DNA of 64,000 nucleotides from assembly GCF_900112195.1 (NCBI RefSeq), contig NZ_FOKR01000005.1, forward strand, positions 1 through 64,000. The letters run 5' to 3'. Position numbers and translations under genes: made by a program. Origin of the DNA: Butyrivibrio sp. YAB3001 (GTDB taxonomy: Bacteria; Bacillota; Clostridia; Lachnospirales; Lachnospiraceae). This document shows positions 1 through 8,253 of the stretch, piece by piece (the first letter of the stretch is position 1; each line of letters opens with the position of its first letter). The notes below the pieces were generated by a model. The model searched no databases. It had not been told where the DNA came from and saw only the letters and a list, made by a program, of their open reading frames with translations.

Positions 1-309
1 TTTCTGTGCTGTAATAAACCATCTTTAGGTGTCCATTCAACTGGATTTCATACAAGTTTCTACCGTCCATGAAATGGGATTGTATACATGCTTAGTCTGT
101 ACACAAATATGGGTTTTTACCTTCTATACAATGTCCATTGTCCAGAATCATTCCCCTCATCCAGTTGTCCAGAATCAGGGATTTTACCCCTTTGACATTG
201 TATGTAAATGTGGATCCATCAAGCAGTTTTACAGTTCATCATAACATCGTTTGATGCAGACTGAACTTTTATTCCCTTTGTCTTAAATGTCCACCTTATA
301 GGGTACATT
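1..309. other. Left edge, no supported gene
   Basis: No reading frame here has a ribosome binding site or a recognisable product. The 13-base word TTGTCCAGAATCA occurs twice in the same orientation, at 138-150 and 165-177. The stretch may be decayed mobile-element DNA, but nothing identifies a family. Confidence 0.3.
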
Positions 310-975
310 TTATTCCTTTTCTCTCTTCATATCGTTTATGTAATTATCATCATTTTGGCGCTTTATAAATTCAAGGACATCTCCGAGTTCAGAACTAAAC
401 TTAGTGAAATCCTCTATATCATGTGGATCTATGAGTTTTAAGTTATAGTCATCAATCCACTCATTTATTCTGGGATCAGTATCAATCATCATCTCTGAAA
501 GCTTACGCGGACCATCCCACTTATCCTTGCTCCAGTTAATGACAAGTGTTATCACTGGCTTTATTTTATCCGCCTTAGTAAATCCTGATAGAAACTCAGC
601 ATTTCCTGATACTTTTCCTTCTTTTCTATTCTGCTTAGCTATTGCTGCAACCTGAGCCGAATAGCAAAGAGCGTCATACAAAAGATTCCTTACAACCATT
701 GCATAATGAATATCGGACTGATTCTCTACTCCAATAATCACATATGTTGTGTTTTTGTCACTTTTTATTGTAACCCGCTTTACAATATCTCGAATCTTCT
801 GTGTTGAAAAAAGCCTATCATACTTATGTATTATGGCTTCTTCGTTTACATCTTCCGTATCAAGATTTTCCGGAAGGACCACTTTTTCGCCATCAAACAT
901 AAAAAAATTGATAGCATCAGAAAAATGTTCATTCTCTGACATATAGTCGTGTGAAACTGTATTTTTGTTACCCAT
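310..975 (-). CDS. Rpn / PD-(D/E)XK transposase-family protein, short form
   Basis: This 221-residue protein resembles the Rpn family of PD-(D/E)XK nuclease-related transposase-like proteins that are abundant in Lachnospiraceae. The recognisable blocks are GVENQSDIHYAMVVRNLLYD near residues 83-102, SGFTKADKIKPVITLVINW in the middle, and KWDGPRKLSEMM followed by a KFSSELGDVLEFIK segment. Family members, as I remember them, often carry about 80 more C-terminal residues, so this copy may be truncated. Rpn proteins are linked to DNA cleavage and recombination, but the role of this group in Firmicutes is not established. It stands alone between an empty left edge and a divergent antiporter gene. 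The assignment rests on motif memory only. Confidence 0.6.
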   Translation of the reverse strand: MGNKNTVSHDYMSENEHFSDAINFFMFDGEKVVLPENLDTEDVNEEAIIHKYDRLFSTQKIRDIVKRVTIKSDKNTTYVIIGVENQSDIHYAMVVRNLLYDALCYSAQVAAIAKQNRKEGKVSGNAEFLSGFTKADKIKPVITLVINWSKDKWDGPRKLSEMMIDTDPRINEWIDDYNLKLIDPHDIEDFTKFSSELGDVLEFIKRQNDDNYINDMKREKE

Positions 976-1324
976 TCTTTCTCCTTAATTATAAAATCGT
1001 ACAAATTCCCTTTCAAGGCGTTTTTATCTTGTAAAAATACTTCTTAATTTGGGGATTTCACAGCAAGATTAAAGTGTTCTGTGCTTGTTCATATTCGATT
1101 GAGTATGAGCCAGACACTACATTAGCTGCTTTTGCTCCGAACGGAGCATATAAAAGATATCACAATTATTCTCAACAGGCAACAAGTTCACACAAAGTTC
1201 ATCACATTTGCAATTTGGATTATGATAGTTATCTTTTCCTCAAATATGATACAATGAATTAAATGTATATTTATTCAAATAATATTCACCAAATACCTTA
1301 ATCTTACTATCAAGGAGGCTCTAC
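976..1324. other. Intergenic region between divergent genes
   Basis: No gene is supported here. A short perfect hairpin lies at 1133-1148 (TGCTCCG, AA, CGGAGCA). A -10-like TATGAT at 1245-1250 lies upstream of the antiporter gene, and AAGGAGG at about 1312-1318 is its ribosome binding site. No convincing -35 box was found. Confidence 0.35.
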
Positions 1325-2875
1325 ATGTTTATAGGTAATTTCTGGTCACTTCTACCGGCGCTCATTGCAATCGCACTTGCGCTCATCACCAAAGAGGTTT
1401 ATTCATCGCTCTTCATAGGAATAGTTGTTGGTGGACTTCTGTATTCAGGCTTTAGTTTTACGGGGACAATACAACATGTTTTCGTAGACGGAATGATTGC
1501 TCAGCTTGCTGATTCCTGGAATGTGGGAATATTGATATTCCTTGTTGTTCTCGGAAGTATGGTAATGCTCATGAACAGGGCAGGCGGATCTGCTGCCTTT
1601 GGAAAATGGGCTGTAACCCATGTCAAGACAAAAGAAGGAGCACAGATTGCCACTATCCTTCTCGGAGTTCTTATTTTCATCGATGATTATTTCAACTGTC
1701 TTACTGTTGGTTCTGTAATGAAGCCACTTACTGACAAACACAAGATTTCAAGAGAAAAGCTTGCATACTTGATAGATGCTACTGCTGCTCCTGTCTGCAT
1801 TATTGCTCCGATTTCTTCCTGGGCTGCAGCTGTAACAGGTTTTGTGGATGGTGCCAACGGACTTACTCTTTTCATCCGTGCAATCCCTTATAACTTCTAT
1901 GCTTTCCTTACCTTAGCAATGATGCTTACACTTACTTTTACGAAATTTGATTATGGCCCAATGAAAAAAGCTGAAGCAGCCATCAAAGCAAAAGACATTT
2001 CTGCTTCAGATATAGATAATGATAAAACCAAGAACAGTCTTACAGGTTCAGTTGACCAGCCACATCCTCCCGTTTCCACTAAAGGTAAAGTTATTCACCT
2101 GGTTCTTCCTATTTTTACACTTATCTTCTGCTGTATTATCGGTATGATCTATACAGGTGGTTTCTTTGAAGGAAGTAGCTTTATCGATGCTTTTTCTGCT
2201 TCTGATGCCTCTGTTGGACTTGTTTACGGATCAGTGATTGCACTTATTATCACAATTATCTTTTACCTTATAACAAAGGTTCTTAGCTTTGAAGAATGCA
2301 TGAATTCAATTCCAGAAGGATTCAAGAGTATGGTTCCAGCCATTCTGGTTCTTACCTTTGCATGGACGTTAAAATCCATGACCGACTCTCTTGGCGCTGC
2401 ATCTTATGTTGCAGGACTTGTAGAAAATGTCGCAGGAAACAACGCACTTATGAGTTCACTTCCGGCTCTTGTATTTATTGTTGGAGCATTCCTTGCATTC
2501 GCAACTGGAACAAGCTGGGGAACTTTCGGAATCCTTATTCCTATCGTAGTAAATGTCTTTGATGCCAACCTCGGAAATGAACTTATGATTATTTCAATCT
2601 CTGCATGTATGGCAGGTGCTGTTTGCGGAGACCATTGCTCACCTATTTCAGATACAACCATCATGGCAAGTGCAGGCGCTGAATGTAAGCATATTAATCA
2701 CGTTTCAACTCAGCTTCCATATGCTATGACTGCTGCATTTATTTCTTTCTTCGCATACTTGCTCGCAGGACTTGTAAGAGACTGGAGAATATGCCTCCCT
2801 GCCGGAATCGTACTTATGGTTGTGTATATTCTTATCATTAAGAAATTTGGATTGTTCGGATCGAAAGAGGCATAA
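1325..2875 (+). CDS. NhaC-family Na+/H+ antiporter
   Basis: This 516-residue integral membrane protein belongs to the NhaC family (COG1757), which exchanges sodium for protons or, in some members, amino-acid-type substrates. It is almost wholly hydrophobic. It carries the family blocks FIDDYFNCLTVGSVM near residue 118 and GTSWGTFGILIPI near residue 396, plus CGDHCSPISDTTIM near residue 437, which lines the transport path in relatives. A polar cytoplasmic loop rich in Lys and Asp lies near residues 205-245. AAGGAGG seven bases before the ATG fixes the start. The gene is monocistronic and ends at a strong hairpin. The exact substrate cannot be read from sequence. Confidence 0.85.
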   Translation: MFIGNFWSLLPALIAIALALITKEVYSSLFIGIVVGGLLYSGFSFTGTIQHVFVDGMIAQLADSWNVGILIFLVVLGSMVMLMNRAGGSAAFGKWAVTHVKTKEGAQIATILLGVLIFIDDYFNCLTVGSVMKPLTDKHKISREKLAYLIDATAAPVCIIAPISSWAAAVTGFVDGANGLTLFIRAIPYNFYAFLTLAMMLTLTFTKFDYGPMKKAEAAIKAKDISASDIDNDKTKNSLTGSVDQPHPPVSTKGKVIHLVLPIFTLIFCCIIGMIYTGGFFEGSSFIDAFSASDASVGLVYGSVIALIITIIFYLITKVLSFEECMNSIPEGFKSMVPAILVLTFAWTLKSMTDSLGAASYVAGLVENVAGNNALMSSLPALVFIVGAFLAFATGTSWGTFGILIPIVVNVFDANLGNELMIISISACMAGAVCGDHCSPISDTTIMASAGAECKHINHVSTQLPYAMTAAFISFFAYLLAGLVRDWRICLPAGIVLMVVYILIIKKFGLFGSKEA

Positions 2876-3079
2876 TCTATTTTTGTTTTATACAATCCGG
2901 ACAAGATATTCATACAGAGCATAGAACGTGATTCAACTAATGAAATTGCTTTTATACAGAAATGCATTCTCATTACACAGAATAAGTTCTATATTCCAGC
3001 ATCATATAATCTTTTTCAACATTATTTTCATAGATAAATCAATTCTCTATAGAACATTAAATCAAACACTTGCATAAAC

Positions 3080-3120
3080 AATGCGCTGCTACATCTTTCA
3101 ACATAGCAGCGCATTTTCTT
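3080..3120 (+). terminator. Hairpin terminator between convergent genes
   Basis: AATGCGCTGCT at 3080-3090 pairs with AGCAGCGCATT at 3105-3115, followed on the + strand by TTCTTTTT. It suits the antiporter gene. It may also stop the convergent lipoprotein gene, although the minus-strand T tract is weak. Confidence 0.75.
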
Positions 3121-3140
3121 TTTACATATTATTTTTATTC

Positions 3141-4928
3141 TTATTTAGCATTCTTTCTTGCTTCAAGCATAGGCTGATATTTCTCTGTATCAAATGCTAC
3201 AAGGTCATTCCAGCCAAGTCCTTCAAGCTGAGTTGTCATTGCATCCCACTGAGCTTCGAAATCAGCATCGTCTTTTGCAAATACCATTCTCCAGGAAGCG
3301 TCCTTAATTGTATCGCCGCACTGTTTACGGATAAGGCTGATATCTGTTGTGTCGATTTCAAGTGCCATGTTGATACTAGGAACAACTGTCATCATGTTGT
3401 TCTTCTTGAGGTATTCAACGTCATCTGCTGAACCAAACTTATCTGTCCATTCCTTAGTTGTCTTTGTCTGGTTCATCTCGATTGTTGTTGCCCACATATC
3501 TGATGCATATGGCTCGCCTGTGTTAGGGTTGATATCGCAAGAAGCTACGATCCACTGGTTGATCTGGTTGTTACCATCGTTCCAGTTTCCGCCACCCATT
3601 TCTTCAGGAACTAAAACTTCTGCTGAGAATCTGTTGAGACCATCTTCTGTAAGTGTGTATTTGCCGTTCTCGATAGTATATGTGAGGCCTTCTGTTCCTG
3701 CGTGCTGGATAAGAACTCCCTCAGGAGAAGCGTACCAGTCAAGGAATTCCATAAGTCTTGCAAAGTTCTCATCTGAAACCTGTGAACCAACTGCGATTAC
3801 ACGGCCGTCACCATAATATGTATCTGATGTCTGGTAGAGGTTTGTATCTGCTACAGGGATCTCAACATAGTTTGTTCCCTCTTCGCCCTTTGCAGGAGAG
3901 TTCCAGAATCCATACTGCCAGCTGTACCAGAAGAGATAAACTCTCTTATCCTGCATCTTGGAAACCATTGAGTTCCAATCCTGTGTTGCTGAGTCAGGAT
4001 CTACAAGGCCCATCTGGTTTGCTTTGTAGAAGAAGTTGAGCATCTTGTAATATGCGCCTGCTTTGTCTGTAAGTGGAGCAATTGAGTTATCTGTTCCGAT
4101 CATTACTGATCCGTTAACTTCCTGTCCATACCACTTTGTAAGCTGTGCTACGTTCTCCATGAACTGGCTATCCCAGTCTTTCCAAAGGCTGATTGCATAT
4201 GCAGGGTCGCCCTTGTCGTTTGTAGGATGTGCCTTCTGAATATCAGCAAGACATGTAAGAAGATCATCAAGGTTCTTAAGCTCAGGAGCTCCTACTTCAT
4301 TGTACATATCCCATCCCATACGAGGATATGAATAAACGTGAAGCTGTTTATATTCTGTAGGTCCATTGTTGTTCATCTCAAGAGGAATTGCATAAATCTT
4401 TGTTCCGTCGCCCATCATAGAGTTGAACTGCTTGATCTGAGGCATGAATTTTGCAATATTTGGATACTGCTCAATAACATCTGTAAGATCATGTACAAGT
4501 CCAGATTCGATACATTCCTGCATATCTGCGTTATCAAGGATAATAAGATCACCAAGGTTTCCTGCTGCGCAGCGTGTCTGGTAAAGAGCTGCTCCGTCAC
4601 CTGAAACCTGAGGTGCGATGATGTTAAGGTCAAGATTGAATTTATCTTTTACAATCTTTCCATACCATCCGGACTGAACGCCCTGGAAGTTAGCTGCAAC
4701 ATTGTAGAAATCAACTGTATACTCGGTGTCATGACTAACTTCTGCCGGAGCTGCCGCTGTATCGCCGCCAGTTGAATCTGTTGTGGTCTCTGTCTTTGTC
4801 TCTGTTTTAGATTCTGTCTTTGTTTCTGTTCCCCCGGTTGTGCCTGCATCTGTACTTCCACATCCGGCCAGAACTGATGCTGCCATCATTGTAGATAATG
4901 CCAGAGAAGCAATTTTCTTAAACTTCAT
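3141..4928 (-). CDS. Sugar-type ABC transporter solute-binding lipoprotein
   Basis: This 595-residue extracellular solute-binding protein is of the large LplA type and would capture an oligosaccharide for the two permeases upstream. The N-terminus is a lipoprotein signal: MKFKK, a hydrophobic run, then the lipobox LAGC with Cys22. A Thr/Ser/Gly/Lys-rich linker of about 40 residues follows before the folded domain begins at TEYTVDFYN. It is the last gene of a regulator-permease-permease-lipoprotein operon, with a 57-base gap after the preceding permease gene. A gap of this size is common before binding-protein genes that need more product. AGGAGG upstream supports the ATG. Substrate is unknown. 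The beta-helix enzyme-like gene across the divergent promoter suggests a plant-polysaccharide fragment. Confidence 0.85.
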   Translation of the reverse strand: MKFKKIASLALSTMMAASVLAGCGSTDAGTTGGTETKTESKTETKTETTTDSTGGDTAAAPAEVSHDTEYTVDFYNVAANFQGVQSGWYGKIVKDKFNLDLNIIAPQVSGDGAALYQTRCAAGNLGDLIILDNADMQECIESGLVHDLTDVIEQYPNIAKFMPQIKQFNSMMGDGTKIYAIPLEMNNNGPTEYKQLHVYSYPRMGWDMYNEVGAPELKNLDDLLTCLADIQKAHPTNDKGDPAYAISLWKDWDSQFMENVAQLTKWYGQEVNGSVMIGTDNSIAPLTDKAGAYYKMLNFFYKANQMGLVDPDSATQDWNSMVSKMQDKRVYLFWYSWQYGFWNSPAKGEEGTNYVEIPVADTNLYQTSDTYYGDGRVIAVGSQVSDENFARLMEFLDWYASPEGVLIQHAGTEGLTYTIENGKYTLTEDGLNRFSAEVLVPEEMGGGNWNDGNNQINQWIVASCDINPNTGEPYASDMWATTIEMNQTKTTKEWTDKFGSADDVEYLKKNNMMTVVPSINMALEIDTTDISLIRKQCGDTIKDASWRMVFAKDDADFEAQWDAMTTQLEGLGWNDLVAFDTEKYQPMLEARKNAK

Positions 4929-4985
4929 TTCATTTCCTCCTTTTTTATATAGCTCGCTATATTAACCCCTTGCGGGGGTGTAACC

Positions 4986-5975
4986 TCAACCTTTAACTGC
5001 CCCGATCATGATTCCCTTTACAAAGTATTTCTGGAAAATCGGATATACTAGCATGATCGGTAGAACTACAATAACTGTTATTGTCATACGAACACTTGTA
5101 GTCGTCTGAGATGTAGCAGCTGCTGCCGCAAGTGACGATGTACTTGTCGTGCTCTGAGCCAGTGAAGCAAGTGAACTTGCCTGATTCAGGTACTGGTAAA
5201 GCACGAACTGTAGTGGATAAAGCTTTGTATCAGTCATAAGAAGAAGTGTATCCTGGAAAGCGTTCCACTGGCTTACAGCCGAGAAAATCGCAACTGTCGC
5301 CATGATAGGCTTGATTACAGGAATAATAACTCTGAAGAATACAGTTAGTACGCCTGCTCCATCCATTTCCGCCGCTTCCTGAAGTTCTTTTGGCACTGAT
5401 TCAACGAATGTCTTGGTAAGAATAAGGTTGAACGGTGAAACGATAGCCGGCAAAATATATCCCCAAAAGTTATTGGTAAGATGCATGCTCTTCATAACGA
5501 GATACCATGGAATGATACCTGCGTTGAAATACATAGTTGCCACAATAAGTCTGTACCAGAATTTTCTCATCCACATCTTATCCTGAGTGAACATGAATCC
5601 AAGATAAGCTGAAGCAAATACTGTAAATCCTGTTCCAAGCACTGTTCTTAAAAGTGATATCTTTAGAGCCTGAAAAAGACCGTCAATCCTGAACGCCGAT
5701 ATGTAATTATGGAAATGTACTCCTTTTGGCCAGAAAAGGATATCTCCCTTGGCACTTAAGTCATTGGCACTTATTGTATTTATCAATATGTAGTAAAAAG
5801 GATAAAGGCATAAGAATGCAGCTATCGTAAAAATGATATAGCATACTATTTCCAAAGCGCGATCGCCTGCACTAACCTGTATCTTAGACTTTTTTGCTTT
5901 TTCTTTACTCATTTTTTCCCCCGGTAAAAACTCCGTCTCTGAATTTATAACGCTGATCGCTGCTGTATCCATCAC
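4986..5975 (-). CDS. ABC sugar transporter permease, LplC/YtcP type
   Basis: This 329-residue inner-membrane permease is the second of a pair. It has six hydrophobic spans and the EAA loop EAAEMDGAGVLTVFFRVIIP that contacts the ATPase. The assigned start is GTG, overlapping the stop of the upstream permease as GTGA. An alternative ATG at 5910-5912, preceded by GGGGG, would give a 308-residue product with a more typical MSKEKAKK start. A low-complexity Ser/Thr/Ala stretch (near residues 265-295) lies before the last span and is unusual for the family. No ATPase gene is present in this operon. Confidence 0.85.
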   Translation of the reverse strand: MMDTAAISVINSETEFLPGEKMSKEKAKKSKIQVSAGDRALEIVCYIIFTIAAFLCLYPFYYILINTISANDLSAKGDILFWPKGVHFHNYISAFRIDGLFQALKISLLRTVLGTGFTVFASAYLGFMFTQDKMWMRKFWYRLIVATMYFNAGIIPWYLVMKSMHLTNNFWGYILPAIVSPFNLILTKTFVESVPKELQEAAEMDGAGVLTVFFRVIIPVIKPIMATVAIFSAVSQWNAFQDTLLLMTDTKLYPLQFVLYQYLNQASSLASLAQSTTSTSSLAAAAATSQTTTSVRMTITVIVVLPIMLVYPIFQKYFVKGIMIGAVKG

Positions 5976-6880
5976 AGAATACTCTCCCCTCTGATAACCT
6001 TGGACGCGCCATTAACTATTACAAGAAGCACAACACTGACAAGACTCTTAAGCATACTGATCGCAACTGATACTGAATATCCGCCGCTTCCCATTGCCAT
6101 GTTGTAAACGTAAAGATCAAGCACCTGTATGAATTCCTTATTAAATGCGTTCTGGAATACGTAGTACTGTTCCATTCCGTTATTGAGGAAGTTTGCTACA
6201 TTGATTACCAGAAGAACAAAGTATGTAGGTAAAAGAGATGGAATTGTAATGTGCCAGATTATCTGCATTCTGGTCGCACCATCTACTCTTGCTGCCTGTA
6301 TAAGCTCATCATCAATACTTGAAATAGCTGCAATGTACATGATTGCTGCCCATCCAAGATTCTTCCATGTCAGCCAGAGCCACTGAGTGAACCAAACGTG
6401 CTCAGACTGCTGTAGGAAAAGAATAGGCTGCTGGATAAGACCTGCTTTCATCAGAAGTGAGTTCATCATACCTGTGCTGTTAAAAAGAGCAAATGCAATT
6501 GAGTAAACCATAACCCAGCTCACAAAGTTTGGAAGTGTAGTTACAGTCTGCACAAATTTGCGGAACTTCACCCCTCTTATCTCATTGAGAAATACAGCAA
6601 AGATCATAGGAAGCCAGCTTGTTCCAAGAGTAAGTCCGCTCATCGCAAAGGTGTTTTTAAGAACCTGTATGATCTGCTGAACCTTAACCTGACTGCTGAC
6701 CAGTGAAACAAACCATTTAAATCCTACAAACTGGCTGTTTGCCAATGTTTTCGGCGGTTTGTAATCATAAAATGCATACATCCATCCGTAAAGCGGGTAA
6801 TAACAGAATAAAAGAACCAGAACTATAAATGGCAAGACCATTAAGAATAATTGAAATGAATAAACCTTTTTCTTTGACAC
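5972..6880 (-). CDS. ABC sugar transporter permease, LplB type
   Basis: This 302-residue membrane permease is the first of the pair and resembles the LplB/UgpA branch of binding-protein-dependent permeases. The N-terminal span is followed by the typical CYYPLYGWMYAF and FVGFKWF segments. The EAA-like loop QAARVDGATRMQIIWHITIP lies near residue 197. It follows the LacI-type regulator by only 18 bases, so regulator and transporter are co-transcribed. Its stop overlaps the start of the next permease gene, which suggests translational coupling and equal amounts of both subunits. Confidence 0.85.
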   Translation of the reverse strand: MSKKKVYSFQLFLMVLPFIVLVLLFCYYPLYGWMYAFYDYKPPKTLANSQFVGFKWFVSLVSSQVKVQQIIQVLKNTFAMSGLTLGTSWLPMIFAVFLNEIRGVKFRKFVQTVTTLPNFVSWVMVYSIAFALFNSTGMMNSLLMKAGLIQQPILFLQQSEHVWFTQWLWLTWKNLGWAAIMYIAAISSIDDELIQAARVDGATRMQIIWHITIPSLLPTYFVLLVINVANFLNNGMEQYYVFQNAFNKEFIQVLDLYVYNMAMGSGGYSVSVAISMLKSLVSVVLLVIVNGASKVIRGESIL

Positions 6881-6898
6881 TTTTTCCCCTCCCTTTTT

Positions 6899-7948
6899 TC
6901 ACTCCTGCGCTATTGATTCTCTTATGATCATTCTGCAGGGCATCTTTATTACTTCCGGCTTATCACTCTCACACTGATCCCCATCAGTGTTTTCAAGTCT
7001 ATCAAGTAATAATTCTGCTGATTTTTTACCTATCTGCCTAAGCGGAAGCTCCATGGTTGTCAGCTTTGGCCTGAAAAAAGCAGATATGGATTCATTATCA
7101 AAACCTGCAACAGAAATGTCTTTTCCTATCTTTTTTCCATTTTCATATAGAAAATCATAAATTCCTCCGGTCATTTGATCCGATATTCCAAAAAGAGCTG
7201 TAACCTCCTGTTTCATAAGCTCTTTTGCCCCGTCATATCCTGATTCTCTTGACCAGTCCCCATAATATATAAGCTTTGGATCAACTAAAATCCCTTTTTC
7301 AAACAGTGCTCTCTGATACCCCATCAGACGCTGAGCCGTATGGATATTGTCGATTCGTCCCCCAACAAATCCTATCCGTTTATGCCCATGTTCTATAAGA
7401 TACGAGACAATATCATGTGCACCTTTCTCATCATCTATCACAACTGATGGTATTTCTTTTGATTCCGAATATGCATAACACATCACCACCGGAATGTCAT
7501 AACCTTTATTGAAGGTCTTAATAATTCGCGCATGTCCTGCAACATATATGATTCCATCAACCTGCGCCGATAAAACTTCTTTTACAACCGGGTCTGTTAC
7601 CGAGCGATACTCATTTTCCCTTCCATACCAGGTATCCTGCCATCTGTCATAGAGACGAAGATTGTGGATCACTACCCTGTAATCCATCTTTTCACAGGTC
7701 TCCATAATACTCTCGATGATAGGCGGCGATGTGAACTGTGCAAGGTCTTCTGCTATTATTGCAATCGACCTGCTCCTTTTACTTCGCAGCCCTTTGGCAA
7801 TTATGTTGGGCTTGTATCCGGTTTCTTTAATCACCTGCAATATCCGGTTTTTCGTCTCTTCACTGGTCTTTGCTTTCCCATTTATGACGTTTGATACTGT
7901 AGTTGCAGAGACACCGCATGTTTCTGCAATTTCCTTTAGGGTTACCAT
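6899..7948 (-). CDS. LacI-family transcriptional regulator
   Basis: This 349-residue repressor has the N-terminal LacI helix-turn-helix (LKEIAETCGVSATTVSNVIN) and hinge, followed by a periplasmic-binding-protein-like effector domain. It should bind a sugar and release DNA on induction. It heads the importer operon and is divergent from the beta-helix gene. Two similar 14-bp palindromes with a central CG lie in the 305-base divergent region. One overlaps the start of its own predicted transcript, so autoregulation is likely. A GGAGAC ribosome binding site precedes the ATG. Confidence 0.9.
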   Translation of the reverse strand: MVTLKEIAETCGVSATTVSNVINGKAKTSEETKNRILQVIKETGYKPNIIAKGLRSKRSRSIAIIAEDLAQFTSPPIIESIMETCEKMDYRVVIHNLRLYDRWQDTWYGRENEYRSVTDPVVKEVLSAQVDGIIYVAGHARIIKTFNKGYDIPVVMCYAYSESKEIPSVVIDDEKGAHDIVSYLIEHGHKRIGFVGGRIDNIHTAQRLMGYQRALFEKGILVDPKLIYYGDWSRESGYDGAKELMKQEVTALFGISDQMTGGIYDFLYENGKKIGKDISVAGFDNESISAFFRPKLTTMELPLRQIGKKSAELLLDRLENTDGDQCESDKPEVIKMPCRMIIRESIAQE

Positions 7949-7977
7949 TCTGTCTCCTTGTGATTAAATTATAAATG

Positions 7978-7991
7978 GTAAATCGTTAAAC
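7978..7991. promoter_or_regulatory. LacI-type operator, site 1
   Basis: GTAAATCGTTAAAC is a partial palindrome centred on CG and matches site 2 at 12 of 14 positions. It sits at the predicted transcription start of the regulator-importer operon, where bound repressor would block initiation. Confidence 0.6.
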
Positions 7992-7998
7992 TAGCTTA

Positions 7999-8028
7999 AA
8001 TATAATCTATCACCGATGTAATTGTCAA
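7999..8028 (-). promoter_or_regulatory. Predicted promoter of the regulator-importer operon
   Basis: On the minus strand TTGACA (8023-8028) is followed after 18 bases by TATATT (7999-8004). This places the transcript start near 7992, next to operator site 1. Confidence 0.6.
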
Positions 8029-8090
8029 TATTATTTGTAAATTTGTATATTAAATACAAACTATTCCATTTTCTTTTATGCAATTTTCCT

Positions 8091-8119
8091 TTGACAAAGA
8101 AATATTTAAACAATACTAT
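8091..8119 (+). promoter_or_regulatory. Predicted promoter of the beta-helix gene
   Basis: TTGACA (8091-8096), a 17-base spacer, then TACTAT (8114-8119) form a near-consensus vegetative promoter. The transcript would start near 8126, about 70 bases before operator site 2, giving a leader of roughly 128 bases. Confidence 0.55.
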
Positions 8120-8194
8120 GGTATATAGTTACTAAATTAGCAAATTTTATGTTTTTCAAACATATTATCACGCAAAACACGCTGAATACGTACT

Positions 8195-8208
8195 GTTAAT
8201 CGTTTAAC
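8195..8208. promoter_or_regulatory. LacI-type operator, site 2
   Basis: GTTAATCGTTTAAC is symmetric at 12 of 14 positions around a central CG, the usual form for LacI-family operators. It lies 46 bases upstream of the beta-helix start codon and downstream of the predicted promoter. Repression there could be by roadblock, or by DNA looping to site 1, which is 217 bp away. Confidence 0.65.
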
Positions 8209-8253
8209 TATTTTCTATGTTTCGTATTCAGTTTTTCAAAATGGAGGATCAAT

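Noticed and set aside
29-244. Seventy-one-residue + strand frame at the left edge
   Set aside because: No ribosome binding site and no recognisable domain; the stretch contains direct repeats.
3349-3816. Plus-strand frames inside the solute-binding protein gene
   Set aside because: They are antisense shadows of the clear lipoprotein gene and have no start signals.
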